DNA of 64,000 nucleotides from Actinomortierella ambigua (lineage: Eukaryota > Mortierellomycota > Mortierellomycetes > Mortierellales > Mortierellaceae), in contig JAAAJB010000099.1 in assembly GCA_016098155.1 (NCBI GenBank), positions 4,353 through 68,352 of the forward strand. Direction: 5' to 3'. Position numbers and translations under genes: made by a program. The notes beneath the pieces are model-generated. The model saw nothing but the letters and a program-made list of their open reading frames with translations. It did no database searches and was not told the origin of the DNA. Shown piece after piece: positions 24,193 through 36,700 of this stretch (position 1 is the first letter of the stretch; each line of letters starts with the position of its first letter).

Positions 24193-27100
24193 ATGCCATT
24201 TCACCCTTCAGGACCTTCCTCACGGAGAACGCAGGGACAAGCCGGTGGTGGCCAAGGGCAGGGTCAGGGTCAGGGTCAGGGCCAGGGCCAACATCACCAA
24301 CACTCTAGCAGCGCGCATGCACCGCCAGCTCATGTCCATGCACACCAACCCTACAACAGCAACACACCACAGCACCACCCACAGCCCTCAGCGCACTCAT
24401 ACTGCATCCCAACGCAAAACACGTTCTCCTCCACGACCCAGGATCTGGATAGTCACGACACGTTTTCAAACTTCTCCGACGCCTACGCGGCAGGCATCTC
24501 CATCCCCACCGCAGCGTTTAACACGGCACGGTTTGGCGAGTTGGAGTTGGAGGGCAGCAGTGCTAGTGGTCTCGGAAGTCATGCAAGGCTGACTGGGAGG
24601 AGCGGCGTCGGAGAAGGATCGATGGTATCAGGAGCTGCAGGAGTAGGAAGAACCGCGCTAAGAGCTGGCGGTGGTGGTGGCCGTGGCCGTGGTGGGGGTG
24701 GTGGTAGTGGCAACGGCGGTGGTTCTAGTAGGCTCACAGGCCTTGGGAGTGAGGAGATTGATGCGTCCAACCCGTTACGAACGCGACTATTGGACGAGTT
24801 TGGCGAAATCGACGATGCCGACGACGATTTCTTTGGGATGGAAATCGACTCGAATGATTTCGACGATGATTTCGATAACCTGCCCGATGCGCTTCCGAGC
24901 ACCGACCCCGCCGCCACTACCTCTGCCACCCAGTTCCTACCCAGTGTGACCGTCTCGACCCAGGATGTCGGAGCAGGACGAGCGAGAGCTATGGTTGCCA
25001 CCGCCACCACGACCGGTGGAGCAGCAGGAGCAGCAACAGCAGGCAGGCTTCCGAATCAAGTCATGACACAGCCTGCAGTCATGCTTAGGACTGGGGTCGC
25101 AGGAGGAGCTGGAGGAGGAGGAGGAGGTAGCAGCTTTTCTGGAGCGTCCAATGGGTCAGGGTCGAGTTCACCGTCGTCCAACTACTTTGTGGTGGGGAGA
25201 GAGGAGCAAGCTTTGAAGGAGCTGATTGCCAAGCTGCAACAGAAGAATTCGGAGGTACGAGATATGATGTGTTGTGGGTAGGGGTGCAGCAAGACAAACG
25301 GCATTCTCTTTTTATTTCATAGAGTAAGAATTAACATTGTTCGTTTTATTTTCTCGCTGGATATAGATGGAGACGCAGATCAAGGAGAGGGAGAAGGAGA
25401 TCACAATGAAGACAGGCGAGAATATCATGTTACGACAGGATCGCGATAAATTCAAAAATGAAAGCGAGCGGCTACTCGATTTGAGCAAGAGCACCGAGAT
25501 CAGGCACTCGGCTGAGGTCGACCAGATTAAGAAGACCCACCAGCGCCATGTCGAGAGCCTGAAAATGGATCATCAATTCGAGGTACAGTACTGCGGGTTG
25601 AATTTTTTTTCTCCAAGTGTGGAGAAGCAGAAAGGAAGAGAGGGCCAGGATTTTATCCGCAGATCGAAAAGATCTGTGGTCACTAGGAAGACATCCGTCT
25701 ATTTTCTGTTATTGATGGAGGAGTCATTCTTGCTGGCGTATCCACTACCATAGATCCAGAACGTGGTCAGCAGACCGTCGGGGGCCAGACTGGCAGCGCA
25801 ATCGACTCAGGTGTCGGAAGGGCCGTCGGGGTCCCAGTTTCCGGCCTCTCAAATGGCGAGGCCACCAACGCAGAGGCCAGCAATGTCTTTCCTGGCTTCT
25901 CAGCAACAATCATTTCACCAGCAGCCGGCTCCATCACAGTTCGCGAGATCGATGTCTGGCGGGATGCTCACACAAAAGACAAAGGGTCGAAAAGCAGGTC
26001 CGTGATTTCGTTTCCTGTCCCAAAGGACATGCCCCCCCCCCCTTTTTTTTGTTTTGGTCTACAGCGCTGCGGAGGATATTCACAAAACTCATTATATTTT
26101 TTTTTAGGCCGCGATGATATCCCACTCGCAAGCTTTGTATCCGGGCCCAATATACCTCCAACTTCACCTCGCCCACCGCTTCCTTCACCATTGCGGATCG
26201 CTGACCGAGGAAGATCAGTGCCTGCCTGTTTGAGCGCTATGCCCCCACCCCCTCGTCGCCCGATTCTACCCCCTTGTCCAGCCGCAGTCGAGAATTCTAA
26301 TGTACGAAGAAAAAGAAAAAAAAAAGATCCATTCAGAGATTTGACCAAGATGCTCGTTTTTATGACAGCTTATTCACTAATATCTCTCACATATACACAC
26401 ACCCTTCTGACCATGTGGCAATATTTAGATCCAAAAGCTGTTGATGACGGCCATCAAGACCTCTCCCGGGTTTCGCAAGTTGGAGGCGCTCGGCGTCGGG
26501 GCGCTAAACTTGCATTATCGCCATGTTCCTGGGTCCGACAACTGGACCAAATTTACTAAACTGGAGCGGCTTAACCAGTTTTGTGTAGAGGCGCTATTGG
26601 ACATGATGTTAAATGTCTCAAAGGAGACGACGCAAGCGGCACTAGAAGCGACGTTCGCGACATTACGCGAGGCTATTTTGCTCAGACAGCCATGGATGAT
26701 GGCGCAGTTGGTGTCGGTGTTGGTGTCGGTGATGGTCGCGCTGATGATGAGGGCCAAACCAGGCGACGGGATCGTGTCTCTCCAGGACTGGATATGCGCC
26801 GAAGAACGGACTAGGACGCCACCTCCCTTTTTTACAAGGGTGATGCATCACCGGTTCTTGCATAAGCCTCGAACGGAGGATCCGTTGGAGACCGTCCGTG
26901 AGGCGCTGAAGGTTTGGCCTGCCACGGCCGGAGATGTCGAGATGGCCGATGTCGGCACCTTGGCAGGGTCTTTGGCAACGGCGGCAGCAGCAGCGGCGGC
27001 TACCGGAGGCGAGCTTCCGGCACCAGTGCAGGAGATGATCCCTACGCCGCTTTCCTGTCTGTTTTACCTATTGGCGCTACTAGCGCTGACGCCGCCACCG

Positions 27101-28894
27101 CCGCCGCTGCCCCAAAAGGTGGAAACGATGGAAGGAGGGTCCTCCTCCACAGGTTGGACGTCCACTCCGACGATTGCACAAGACTCTGTTCCCTCTTCTT
27201 CTCCTTTGGTCACCACTCCGTCTCAAGGGGGGTTACTACCCTCTGTACCGTCTTCGGTGCCATTCTCTATACCTCCTTCGCTACCACATCCACCAACAAC
27301 ACCACTACCACCACCACTTTCTCGGTCTTCGATGCAATCAGGAGGGTTCGCCACGCCGACGATAGCCGCCACAACCACCAAAGCGACAGTGACAGCGATG
27401 CCACCACCACCGTACTTGCCATGCACACCTCAAGCAAAGCACTCCGCCGTGTCACTGTCGGCGATGCGGACGACGATCGACATGACAGTAGACGTGGAAG
27501 CGTATGAGAGCGAGGTGCTGCAGTTGGTGGAGCAGACGGTAGCGGCGCTGGTGCGGCATGGCAAACGGAGTCTTGTGTACCCGTTGCTGCATCTTCGGAT
27601 TTTGGAGGCGGTTTTGGTGAGTAGGTCACAGGCGTTTGTTGCGTCAGCAGGAAAGGGAGGCGCCAGCGGCATCGGCGGAGGAGGAGGAGGAACAGCAGCA
27701 GCAGCAGCAGCAGCAGCAGGAGGACGTAGAGGAAGAGGAGGGTCCGAAGGTCATATCTATGAGCGAACGATGGCCATCTTTATGCAGCTGGCTCAGGATC
27801 CCGAGTGTTGTCGCCTTATGTGCGGTGGAAGCATTTTCAACATAAGCAGCCAAAGGGATACCACTGGTGGTGGTGGTGGTGGTAGTGGCTCTTTGGTCTT
27901 TGAAGGATCGACGCATTTGGTGGATGTGCTTTCGAGGCACATGCTGCTTACACCTCGCAAGCTAGTTGGCGTTGCCGGAGCGGTGCTCTCCCAAGAACAA
28001 GAACTCGTATGGCATTGGCAGGGGGCGTATCCAGAGGGCAGGAAGATAACACTCGCTGTCCTCAAGGCGCTGACACGGGTCGACCGTGGTCAGACGCATC
28101 TGCTAGTGATGCGAACAGGGATGGTGATTCATTGCGTGGACGTCCTAAGAGAACAGGTCGAAATATGTCTGTCCTACCTCGCGAAACGGCGAAGCTTGAT
28201 GGGGAAGCGGAGCAGGAGGCTAGCAGCAAGAGCAACAGCAACAACAATGGGAGCTGGATCTTCTTTGTCGTCATTAGGACTGAATGCAGAGACAAGGACA
28301 ACGTCGCGGCGGAGGAGTCTTGCTGGAGGAGGTGGAGGAGCCAGAGGTCAAGGTGACTTGACATCAAAGGATGGGCTTGGAGATTCCGACGACATCGATA
28401 TGAAGGGTGGGGTGATGGAAGAAGACGACGACGAAGACGACGAAGAGGAGGAAGGGGAAGATGATGAGGACAGCGAGGGGGAAGACTTTTTTGGAGACGA
28501 GTTTGATGGTCAACATCTAGCATTGTCAAGTCGAGGACGACGAGTGCGAGGGGGAAGACGAACAACAAAGGGCCTGGAGTGTGATGCACACTCTGTGGTG
28601 CTCTACCTGTTGACCTTCTTGAATGGCCTTGAAGGCACCGTCATGTCCAACAACGGATGGCTCGAGCGCACATACCCTGAGAAGGTGGCCGAACTGGCCT
28701 CCTGTGCAAGTATCGTGGTCGCCCATCGGGGTCTCGCTGGCCACGGAAACGGCGTTCGAGCAGCAGGCTCAAGCAGCTCCCAAGCACCGCTTCAAGGAAT
28801 ACACCTGGACTTGGAGAACGAGGCCCGTCAGATGCTTGTTTGGGTCGTGAATGACGAACAAAAGGAGGATGAACGAATCGCTCTTGCAAAATAA
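24193..28894 (+). CDS. Large ATRIP/Rad26-like DNA-damage checkpoint protein (1393 aa)
   Basis: Exons 24193..25254, 25367..25582, 25754..25997, 26108..26301 and 26429..28894; all phases agree. The architecture fits ATRIP (S. pombe Rad26, budding yeast Ddc2), the partner that brings the ATR kinase to RPA-coated single-stranded DNA. A GQ- and Gly/Arg-rich N-terminus is followed by an acidic patch near residues 208-235 (DDDFFGMEIDSNDFDDDFDNL), like the RPA-binding acidic motif. A coiled coil near 337-430 includes ITMKTGENIMLRQDRDK, like the family's GEI..LR segment. The C-terminal helical region runs from about 573, with FVEEALLDM-like, QLAQDPECCRLM and VVLYLLTFLNGLEGTV blocks. It is interrupted by Pro/Thr, Gly and long acidic insertions. 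One donor is GTCCGT. The length exceeds typical ATRIP (about 790 aa in human) because of the insertions. The call rests on architecture and remembered similarity. Confidence 0.62.
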
Positions 28895-28895
28895 A
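28890..28895 (+). terminator. AATAAA overlapping the stop codon of the ATRIP-like gene
   Basis: The TAA stop at 28892-28894 lies inside an AATAAA hexamer. If used as poly(A) signal it would give a 3' UTR of only about 10-30 nt. A second AATAAA is at 29358-29363. Confidence 0.35.
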
Positions 28896-29422
28896 CATTT
28901 TTCTTTTTGTAGCGACATTGTATAGTATCCGAAAGTAGTAGCAAAAATAATCGTTTCCCATGCTTCTAGACTTTCGTTGGCACCGGCATCTGGTAAAAAA
29001 GAAAAACGTTCTCTCTATCATCATTCCTCGTTCGTCGACTTCACAGAAGCATGGGCCCTGGCCCATATCTTTCTTTCTTTCCAAAAATAAGGTTGGGATT
29101 CTTTTTTTGCAACTTGTTGTTGTGGTTGATGCTTCAGAGCATGTGGTCTGTGAGAGGGCTCTCATGTGTATAGCCCTGCTGCAGTTGGTTCTAATGACAT
29201 TAAACTGTTTTTTTTTCTTGGTTTCTTGGCTACAATAGAAAAGATGGATGAAGGAAAAGGAAAAAAAAGAAGGAAAGAGTGCATCATGCAAAAATATGGA
29301 AGGGTGGGGACTATCTTCAGGTGGTTGACAAGAAAGAAAAAAAAACAGAAAACAAGCAATAAAAATGCTTTATCTTCATCAAATTCCTTTTTCTTGTGTG
29401 CTGCGTGGAAAGATTGGTGTGA
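28895..29422. other. Convergent intergenic region (ATRIP-like / CDS1)
   Basis: A 528-nt gap between two convergent stop codons. It is T/A-rich and contains AATAAA at 29358-29363 on the plus strand. It probably holds both 3' UTRs. No gene is seen. Confidence 0.6.
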
Positions 29423-32400
29423 TTATGAAGAAAGGGCGCCCCAAGGCTCTTGCGGCGGCAGGATCTGGCAGCTGTTCTCATCCAACAGCCCTTGGCCAAT
29501 CAAGTACAGTCTCAAATGGTCAAACAGCTCCAACTGGTCCTGGCCCTTGAGGTTGTTGATGGCCTGCTGCAGCACAATGCCGACCGTGACGGCCGACGTC
29601 TTGATGAACGACTGATAGTACATGTACGAGAACAAGCCCATCAAGAACTGGCAGTCCATGCGATCCGTGATACCACCATGGCCAGGGATCGACTGACCAA
29701 AGTCCTTGATCTTGAACGCACGCTTAAAGCCCGAAGCAAAGAATCCTCCAAACGGCGCAATCAGCGACGCAAAACACGCCATGATCATGGCGTGGAACTG
29801 CAGAGGCGCAATCGTCACATACGTCGACCGCAGTCCCAAGTGTCGCAGCAGGCTGATCATCCATGGTCGAAGGTAGTACGTGACCGGGATGAAGACTGGG
29901 TTGGGCTCACAGGTGATGCCGCTGAAAGCCGATGCGCGCAAGTCCTTGACAGGGCAGGTCATGTAAGGGAACTGCATAAACAGCGTCGCGAAGAGCATGC
30001 CAAACACAATGGTCATCAACCAACCACCAATGAAACCCTCGACGGTCTTCTTGGGGCTCAGCTTGATCAACGGTGTACGGCCCCAGAAGAAGCCAAAGAT
30101 GTACGCCCAAATGTCGTTGGCAATGACCAGCGAACATGGCAGGAAGAACCAGATCAGGCCCTCAAAGATGTTGTTGATAATGAAGTGCGACTGGCACACC
30201 ACCAGCAGGAGCGTCATGTGTGTCCATGCAAATTGCGAAAACTGGAACCGATAGTGACCCTTCTTCAGGTTGGCGACGAAGAACACAAAGCCTAAAAAAA
30301 AAGTCAAGGGCTACGGTCAGTGATGTCTGCTGTGCAGTTTTTTTCAGCGGGTGATGGTCACGCTGTGTGATGGAAGGGAGTCATGCGTCGCTGTCCGTGC
30401 GTTGTACGCCTTTCTCTCCTTGCCTCCTGAGCACACCAGCCTTTCTCCAGAGGGGGGATCTGTGCATCCATGCAAAAACTTTCGAGCATATGGTTCTTCT
30501 TTTCAACAGCGATGTTGCCTCTTCCGGTCCCACTGTTTCCTGATAAGCTTCCAATGACAAGAGACGGTCAACATACGAGCACACATATACATGTCACCTA
30601 CCAGTGATGTAGAGAGTAAACGAAATGAATCTGTGGTGGGTGGCCAGAGGCAGCAAGAATGCGTCGACAAACACAATGTGCTGAAAGTAGTGGATGAGGC
30701 TCTCGCCATAGAAGAAGTAGTTGGTGCTGAACAAAAAGTACCAGTTCATGACTCGGAACCACGGCAGCTTCTTCTCTTTGCTGGGCACACTGGCCAGATA
30801 GATGACCTCCTTATAGACAAGACCTTGGATCAGCACCACCAACAGAATCACAAAGAACGGGCCTGCTGCAATGCAGGCGAAGAAGCCGCCGATCATGATC
30901 AGTGTCCATATTGTGCGTACTGTCCAGTTGTGCCATTTCTTCGCGGCGCTCTCGTCTGCCAGCAGAACAACACCCTATGATAGCAGCCGGGGAATAAAAG
31001 AAGGCGTGTAGGATGAAAAGGAGGGGGGTTAGTCAGACACATGTAATCTTAAACAGCTTCTGTCTTTATGGGTATTCAGAAATGCCGGGAAAAATATGAC
31101 GATTAATGTTTTTGTTTCTCTTTCCCCTCTTCCAAAGAGAACGCTGCTCTCAAATCTCTCTCTCTCTCTCTCCCTCTGATATCCGATCTTCCACATGGAA
31201 ACGACTAGACAAAAAAACAAGGTTCTCCAGAAGCCACCCCGTCTCCTTTGTCCTCTTTTTCCTTCATCCTCGGTTCTTTGGTACATCCCCACAACGGGAA
31301 TGTAGCTGTGTCTTAGGGACACTCCATCATCCTTTGGTCCAAGCGGACAATATGCATCCACGAGGGAGGGGGCAAGTAGGAGACGAAAAGAACAGAGATT
31401 TCGAACACAAGAGCAGTTGAATTGCGCATGGGCGTGTTGTGTTTGTTGCCAGTTCTTCCGCCTGTCGTGTGTGTGTGTGTGTATTTTTGCTGCAAGGTCA
31501 TCTTTGGTCGTCCATGTAGTTTCCTCCAATGTCCTGCTGTTGCATCTGATGCGTTGCGTTTTTGCTAAAAGGGGTGGGGCGAGCTCGAGCGAGAGGGGAG
31601 GTTCTCCTTCCAAGGGTAGTCAAAGGAGAGAGAGAAAGAGATAGGTACAGAGTGAGAGAAGCTCGCTCCCCCGTCCTCCTTTCCCTCTCTCTCTCTCTCC
31701 ACAACACTCACAACCTCACACCCTCTCCGACTCCGATCTGCGCAACCTGTCATCCGCTCGATCGAGGTTGAATCCTTGTTTGTTGGGGGAACACGAGCCA
31801 GCTGCGAGCTGCAGACAGAGAACAAGAAAGAGCACATGCCGCCCCGGTCGGGCTACTGCTAGTTCACTTTGGACTACTTGACACTCCATGGTCGACTTGT
31901 TGTGTTCATGAGGGGATGAGTGCGTCATCGTTCAGTCCACCCATACCAAGTAAAAAGTCTTTCGATCGCCCTCTTCTCTCCTTCCCTTTCCCCCCCTGGG
32001 TGCCCCTGGGTGCCCATCCCCCCAGATAACCAGCTGGCTGTGCTGGTGATGGGCAGATTGGCTCCATGTTTTCCATACTTTCTCGAGAAAGGAAAAAAAA
32101 ATCACACTGATGGCAACCATCCTTGCAATATTTTGTTCTCGTCCAACCATGGAGAAGAGTGGACAAGAAAACAAAGGCCTCTCTTCCAGGTTCGTTTTCT
32201 CCCGGAACATCCAGAATATGTCCTGATGGTCCTTGCCCTGTCTGCCTCTGTCTGTCTCTGTCTCTGTCTCTGTCTCCGTCTGCCTGCCCTGTCTGTCTTG
32301 CCCTGCTTGTACTCTCCTCTGCCGATCTCCCTGTACGTCAACGATTGAATTCAGGGTTCTCTTCCTACAATGAAATCCGACGCTGTATACTGCAATGAAA

Positions 32401-32894
32401 ATAAAAAGAGGTACATCCGTCGCCCACTTTGGAACCTCACTTCCTTTTGATAAAAAAACACAACACACAGACCCAGCCCACGGGCTGCTAGTAAAGGAGA
32501 GAGAGAGAGAAGGGGCACGTAGGAGGATCTAATAGGACGAAAAAAAAAAAAGACAGACAGACCCTCTGCTGACAACAAAAAAAGTCCATCCCTCTCCTCC
32601 CTATCTTTTCTCGGGGAGAAGGGCAGGGGGTTGGACCCAAAAAAAAAAAGAACGACCTGGGTGGTTTCTGAGTCCAGCGTGAGAGCATATCGTCAAGATG
32701 TTTACCTCTTTGTCCTTGGAGTTCAGCGATGCTCCGTTCGAGCCCGGTGAAGGAGGCAGCTGCTTGCCATTGGTCGAGTGGGACAAGGTGGTAGGACTTG
32801 CTGGTGGTGAGCTGTTGGCGCTCGAGGGAGTGATATGAGTGTGGCCATTCTGGTCTTGCACCGAGGGTGTCCTCGACCGTTTTGATTTGGTCAT
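29423..32894 (-). CDS. CDS1: CDP-diacylglycerol synthase (phosphatidate cytidylyltransferase, 476 aa)
   Basis: Exons (minus) 32894..32706, 30974..30602 and 30291..29423; phases agree (phase 0, then G|GC). The enzyme makes CDP-diacylglycerol from phosphatidic acid and CTP in the ER membrane, feeding phosphatidylinositol, phosphatidylserine and cardiolipin synthesis. A Ser/Pro-rich polar N-terminus (residues 1-75) precedes several membrane segments, e.g. RTIWTLIMIGGFFACIAAG, then FWFFLPCSLVIAND-like and VEGFIGGWLMTIVFGMLFA stretches. The family signature is intact near residues 373-398: SGFKRAFKIKDFGQ followed by PGHGGITDRMD. Length fits the yeast enzyme (457 aa). Exon 1 is separated by a 1731-nt intron. 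It fits in phase and composition, but an alternative first exon inside the intron is possible. Confidence 0.92.
30975..32705 (-). other. Long first intron (1731 nt) of CDS1
   Basis: Donor GAG|GTAAAC (GT at 32705-32704, minus) and acceptor ATCATAG just before 30974. It contains CT- and CTGT-type repeats (about 31155-31180, 31620-31710, 32237-32285) and no coding sequence that I recognise. Minus-strand ATG-containing short frames are low-complexity. Confidence 0.5.
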
Positions 32895-33734
32895 TATGGT
32901 GGAAATGTGTATACTGGAATGAGAGACAAATGAAAAGGGACGGGCGGGAAGAATGGAGGAGAAAAAAAAAAACAAGAGAAGGAAGGAAGGAGAGAAGGAG
33001 GAGCCGTGATAGAATGAACGGATAGTAAGGTAGGAGAGAGGACTGAAAAGGAAGAACGAAGAAAAAAAAAAAAAAGGCGGCGGCAAACAACTTTCTGGCT
33101 CGGCTTTTTTCCCCCCCTCTTCCGCACGTGATTTACTGGAAAGTGCTTTTTCACACTCCACACTTCGCTTCTCTATAGAGAAGCATGGGTTACTTTTTGT
33201 CCCTCTATCCCGGTGCTGTACACTTTACGTGGCAGACAGCGCCTTTCACCTGCTTCTGTGCCTCACGCTCTGTCGCTCTTGTGCTTCATATGTGACATTC
33301 GACCACCGCATGCCTCTCTGTTTCGCATTTTCATGCCTCCTTTTTTTCCCCACGGAGGGGGGGTCTCTTGCTTTACTCAACCCGTCATATCTTGCTTGAT
33401 TTGACTCTCTTGCCCTTTCCTGCGAAGGCACGCACTGTCTTTTGAATTTCTCACAGCCACTATACAATGTACAGCCTGTACAAGCGCGCGTATCCATTCG
33501 ACCTTTTTTTTTCGCATGTGCTTCTCCACAATTTGTCAGAAACACAAATACCTCCACATGCAGCCCACAACACAAAAAAACATATGTATATATCGAGAAA
33601 AGGCGTGGTGCAACGCCTACCTTGCCTGAACTATGTTACAAGAAAGACAACACAAACAAATAATGTAATGGCTAAACTCTCTTTTTTTCTCTCCCCTCCC
33701 ACTTCTGCTTGGCGTTGTGCTGCTGTTGTTGCTG
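32895..33734 (-). other. Intergenic region between CDS1 and the PIF1 gene
   Basis: An 840-nt gap between two minus-strand genes. It should contain the CDS1 promoter (near 32.9-33.2 kb) and the PIF1 3' UTR (up to about 33.7 kb). It is rich in A and GA tracts. On the minus strand no clear TATA box or gene was found. Confidence 0.5.
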
Positions 33735-36700
33735 TTACTGCCCAACCACCTGTAGGCCATCGTAAAACTCAACGACCTTGGGATGCGCCATGACCTTGGC
33801 CGGCTTGAAATTCAAGACTTGCAGCCCTTCCAAGGTCGTGGCTCGCGAGAGGGCAACATAGGCCTGGCCCTTCTCAAATACCCGTGCCAGATCCACACGC
33901 ACCTTGGGTAGCGTCTGGCCCTGTGACTTGTGGATGCTCAGCGACCAGGCCAAACCTAACGGGATCTGAACACGCGCACCTTGGAGTTCCCCTGTTGGCA
34001 ACTCGATCCGCCATTCCTCTCGTCCGATCACCATCTCTCGAAACTGCCCATTCTCGAGTCGGAACTTGACCAGCGGTAGCTCTTCGCCCGGCTTGTTGAG
34101 CTGTGGCGTGCCCTCGCTCGCTACCAGTTTGGTAGTCGCTGCGCCTAGACTACCGAGCCCTAAGCCTCCCATCATCGCCGAGGGCGACGGCCCATTGTCG
34201 GCCGGCCGATTGACAAATCCAATCACGACGCCCAACGTGCCGTTCACGAGACCGCCTTCACCTCCGTCTTGATTGCGCAATAGCATGACTTGTGCGTTGA
34301 TCTTGAGGTGGAGCTGCGTTGGAGCAATGCAGTTGGTCTCCATCTTTTCCGCCAGCGGGCCACGATCCCTTGCAACATATGTCATTGTCTTACCAGACAA
34401 TCCTGCCAACATGCGGCTATTGGCCTCATCCACCTGAGCACGAAGCGGGAACCTAGATGGTGTGGGATGGAGGACAGAAGAGATGGTTAGATAAACACCA
34501 CATTTAGACGAATAAAAATGCCACAACTGATAAAAAGGGAGAGGTCGAAAAAAAAATACTCACAACTCAGTAGGTCGGATACCATCCTCAAACTTCAACT
34601 CGCGGGACAGATTGGAGAAGATGCGAGTAGACTCGGGCGTGAGTTTCCCGACGCGGATCTCATTCAACACGTTCGCAAAGACGGGGTCCTTCTGTCGAAA
34701 CACCTGCTTCAACTGGATGGTGCGGTTGACACTCGTCTTCCAACATTGAGCCTCAAACGAAAACTTTGCTCCACCTTTGCTGACCGGCGGCAGTTGGAAA
34801 AAATCGCCCGTCAGAATCAGCTGGATTCCTCCCCAGGGCAGCTGCGACCGCCGGATGTCCCGCGCCACCGCCTCCAGCTTGTCCAAGAACTCGGCCTCGA
34901 TCATCGAGATCTCATCAATGATCAACACGCGTGTTCCACGCCACCGCATGGTCGCCCGTCGGTTCTTTTGAAGGCGCTTCATCAACACTGGAACGGACTC
35001 TTGCCCCAACCCAACTCCGGCAAACGAATGCAACGTACATCCTCCGATATTGCAGGCCGCAATACCCGTCGATGCCGTCACCGCCACGGGACTCGTCGAC
35101 TCGGCAAAGGAGTCGTCCATCATCTGGTACGATCGACCATGCTTGCGCTGCAACCGCGCAATAATCTCCTTCAGCAACACCGACTTGCCCGTTCCTGCCG
35201 AGCCTGTGAAGAAGATGCTGCGCCCCTTTTCTACCACCTCATTCAGAATATATTGCTGCTCGTCCGAGAGTAAAAACCCGCCCGGCGTCAGGATCCGTCC
35301 TTGCGACGATCCCTGGTTGTCATCATCCCTTGCTCCTCCAGGACCCCTAAAGGCACCACCACCACCGGCCTTTGATCGGTCGCCACCACCACGCGCTGCA
35401 GAAGCAGCACTCTCAAAGATGCTGGGTGTTGGCTTGCGTGGGTTGAGGAACGACGCTGCAATCCCGCTCATAATCGGCTTGGGCGGCTGTGCCGTGCCAT
35501 AAGGCGAGGGCTTCATCGACGAAGCTGGCTGATGTACGGAACGATAGCCTCCTGTCAATGTCGCCGGCAAGGTCCTCCCTCCACCGCTTGCACTGTGCCC
35601 AGACAAGAAACTTGATTGCTTGGTCAACATGCGCGGGGGTGACAGCTCCTGACTTAACGAGGTGTCACGTGGCGCAATGCGCCGATCAAGCCTCGACGAC
35701 GACGAGAAAAATCCATCATCCGACTGGTTCGAGTCCGAACGAGAGAGGCCGATGGGTGAGTGGATGCTGGATCCGGATGCACCACCACCCATGCCGCCGA
35801 ACCTGCTGCTGCTGCTGGTGCTCTTGTTGCCTGACATGGTGGACGACTGAGACAACGACGGTGACAATAGTGCTGGTGCGGGACTATCGCTCGTCGAATC
35901 GATAGCCTTGAGGGCTGACTCGTATCCTGCACGCATTTTGGGGTCTCGAGGAGGAGCAGTGCGTGGCATCGGTTGTGTGCCTCGCGGTGTTGCCATCATG
36001 TCCAGAAAAGAGTGTCCAGGTTTCTTGATAGAGGTGGTCGTGGTGGCGGTTGTTATTGTTGTAACCGTTGAGGAAGACGATGAGGAGGAAGGGACCGGCT
36101 TGAGCGATGCAGTGTTACCAGGCTGAGAGCTGGGTTTTGGGGGATGCGACCCTTGCGACGACCTGGACATTGCAGAGAGAATAGCTTCTTCTTCCTCAAA
36201 GTTGTCATCGCGTCCAACCTCATCAGAATCACTGTCAAGCTCAAACGGCTGGGATTCCGAGCCAAGGATCGATGTATTGTCCCGCGACGACGTGAGTGTG
36301 AGGGCCGTCCTTGCCTTTGGATGGCTGGTTGGAATGTCTCGCTGCTTTTCTTGACCATGGATCTCCTTGCCCCGATCTGGTAGCTCGTCCTCTGCTTTTC
36401 TCTTCCCCAATGCGACACCGGTGCCTGTGGAAGAAGATGACGAAGTATTCCGGGGGCGACCGCTTTGTCCTTGCTCGAGAGTGCCATCGTTCTGGTTCAT
36501 GCTGTCTGATTCCGGTGAAGGTGGGAAGAGGGCCGACATGCTTGGGCTCGGGATGTACTCGTACACGGTGCCGTTCACTACAGTCCGTTTAAACAAGTGG
36601 TTAGCGATCATCTCTCGGTAGTCGCTATCGCCGCACTTGGACGAGAAGGTCTTTAGGCCCTTTGATCGTCTCGGCAACACGTCTTTGACACTAGACAGGA

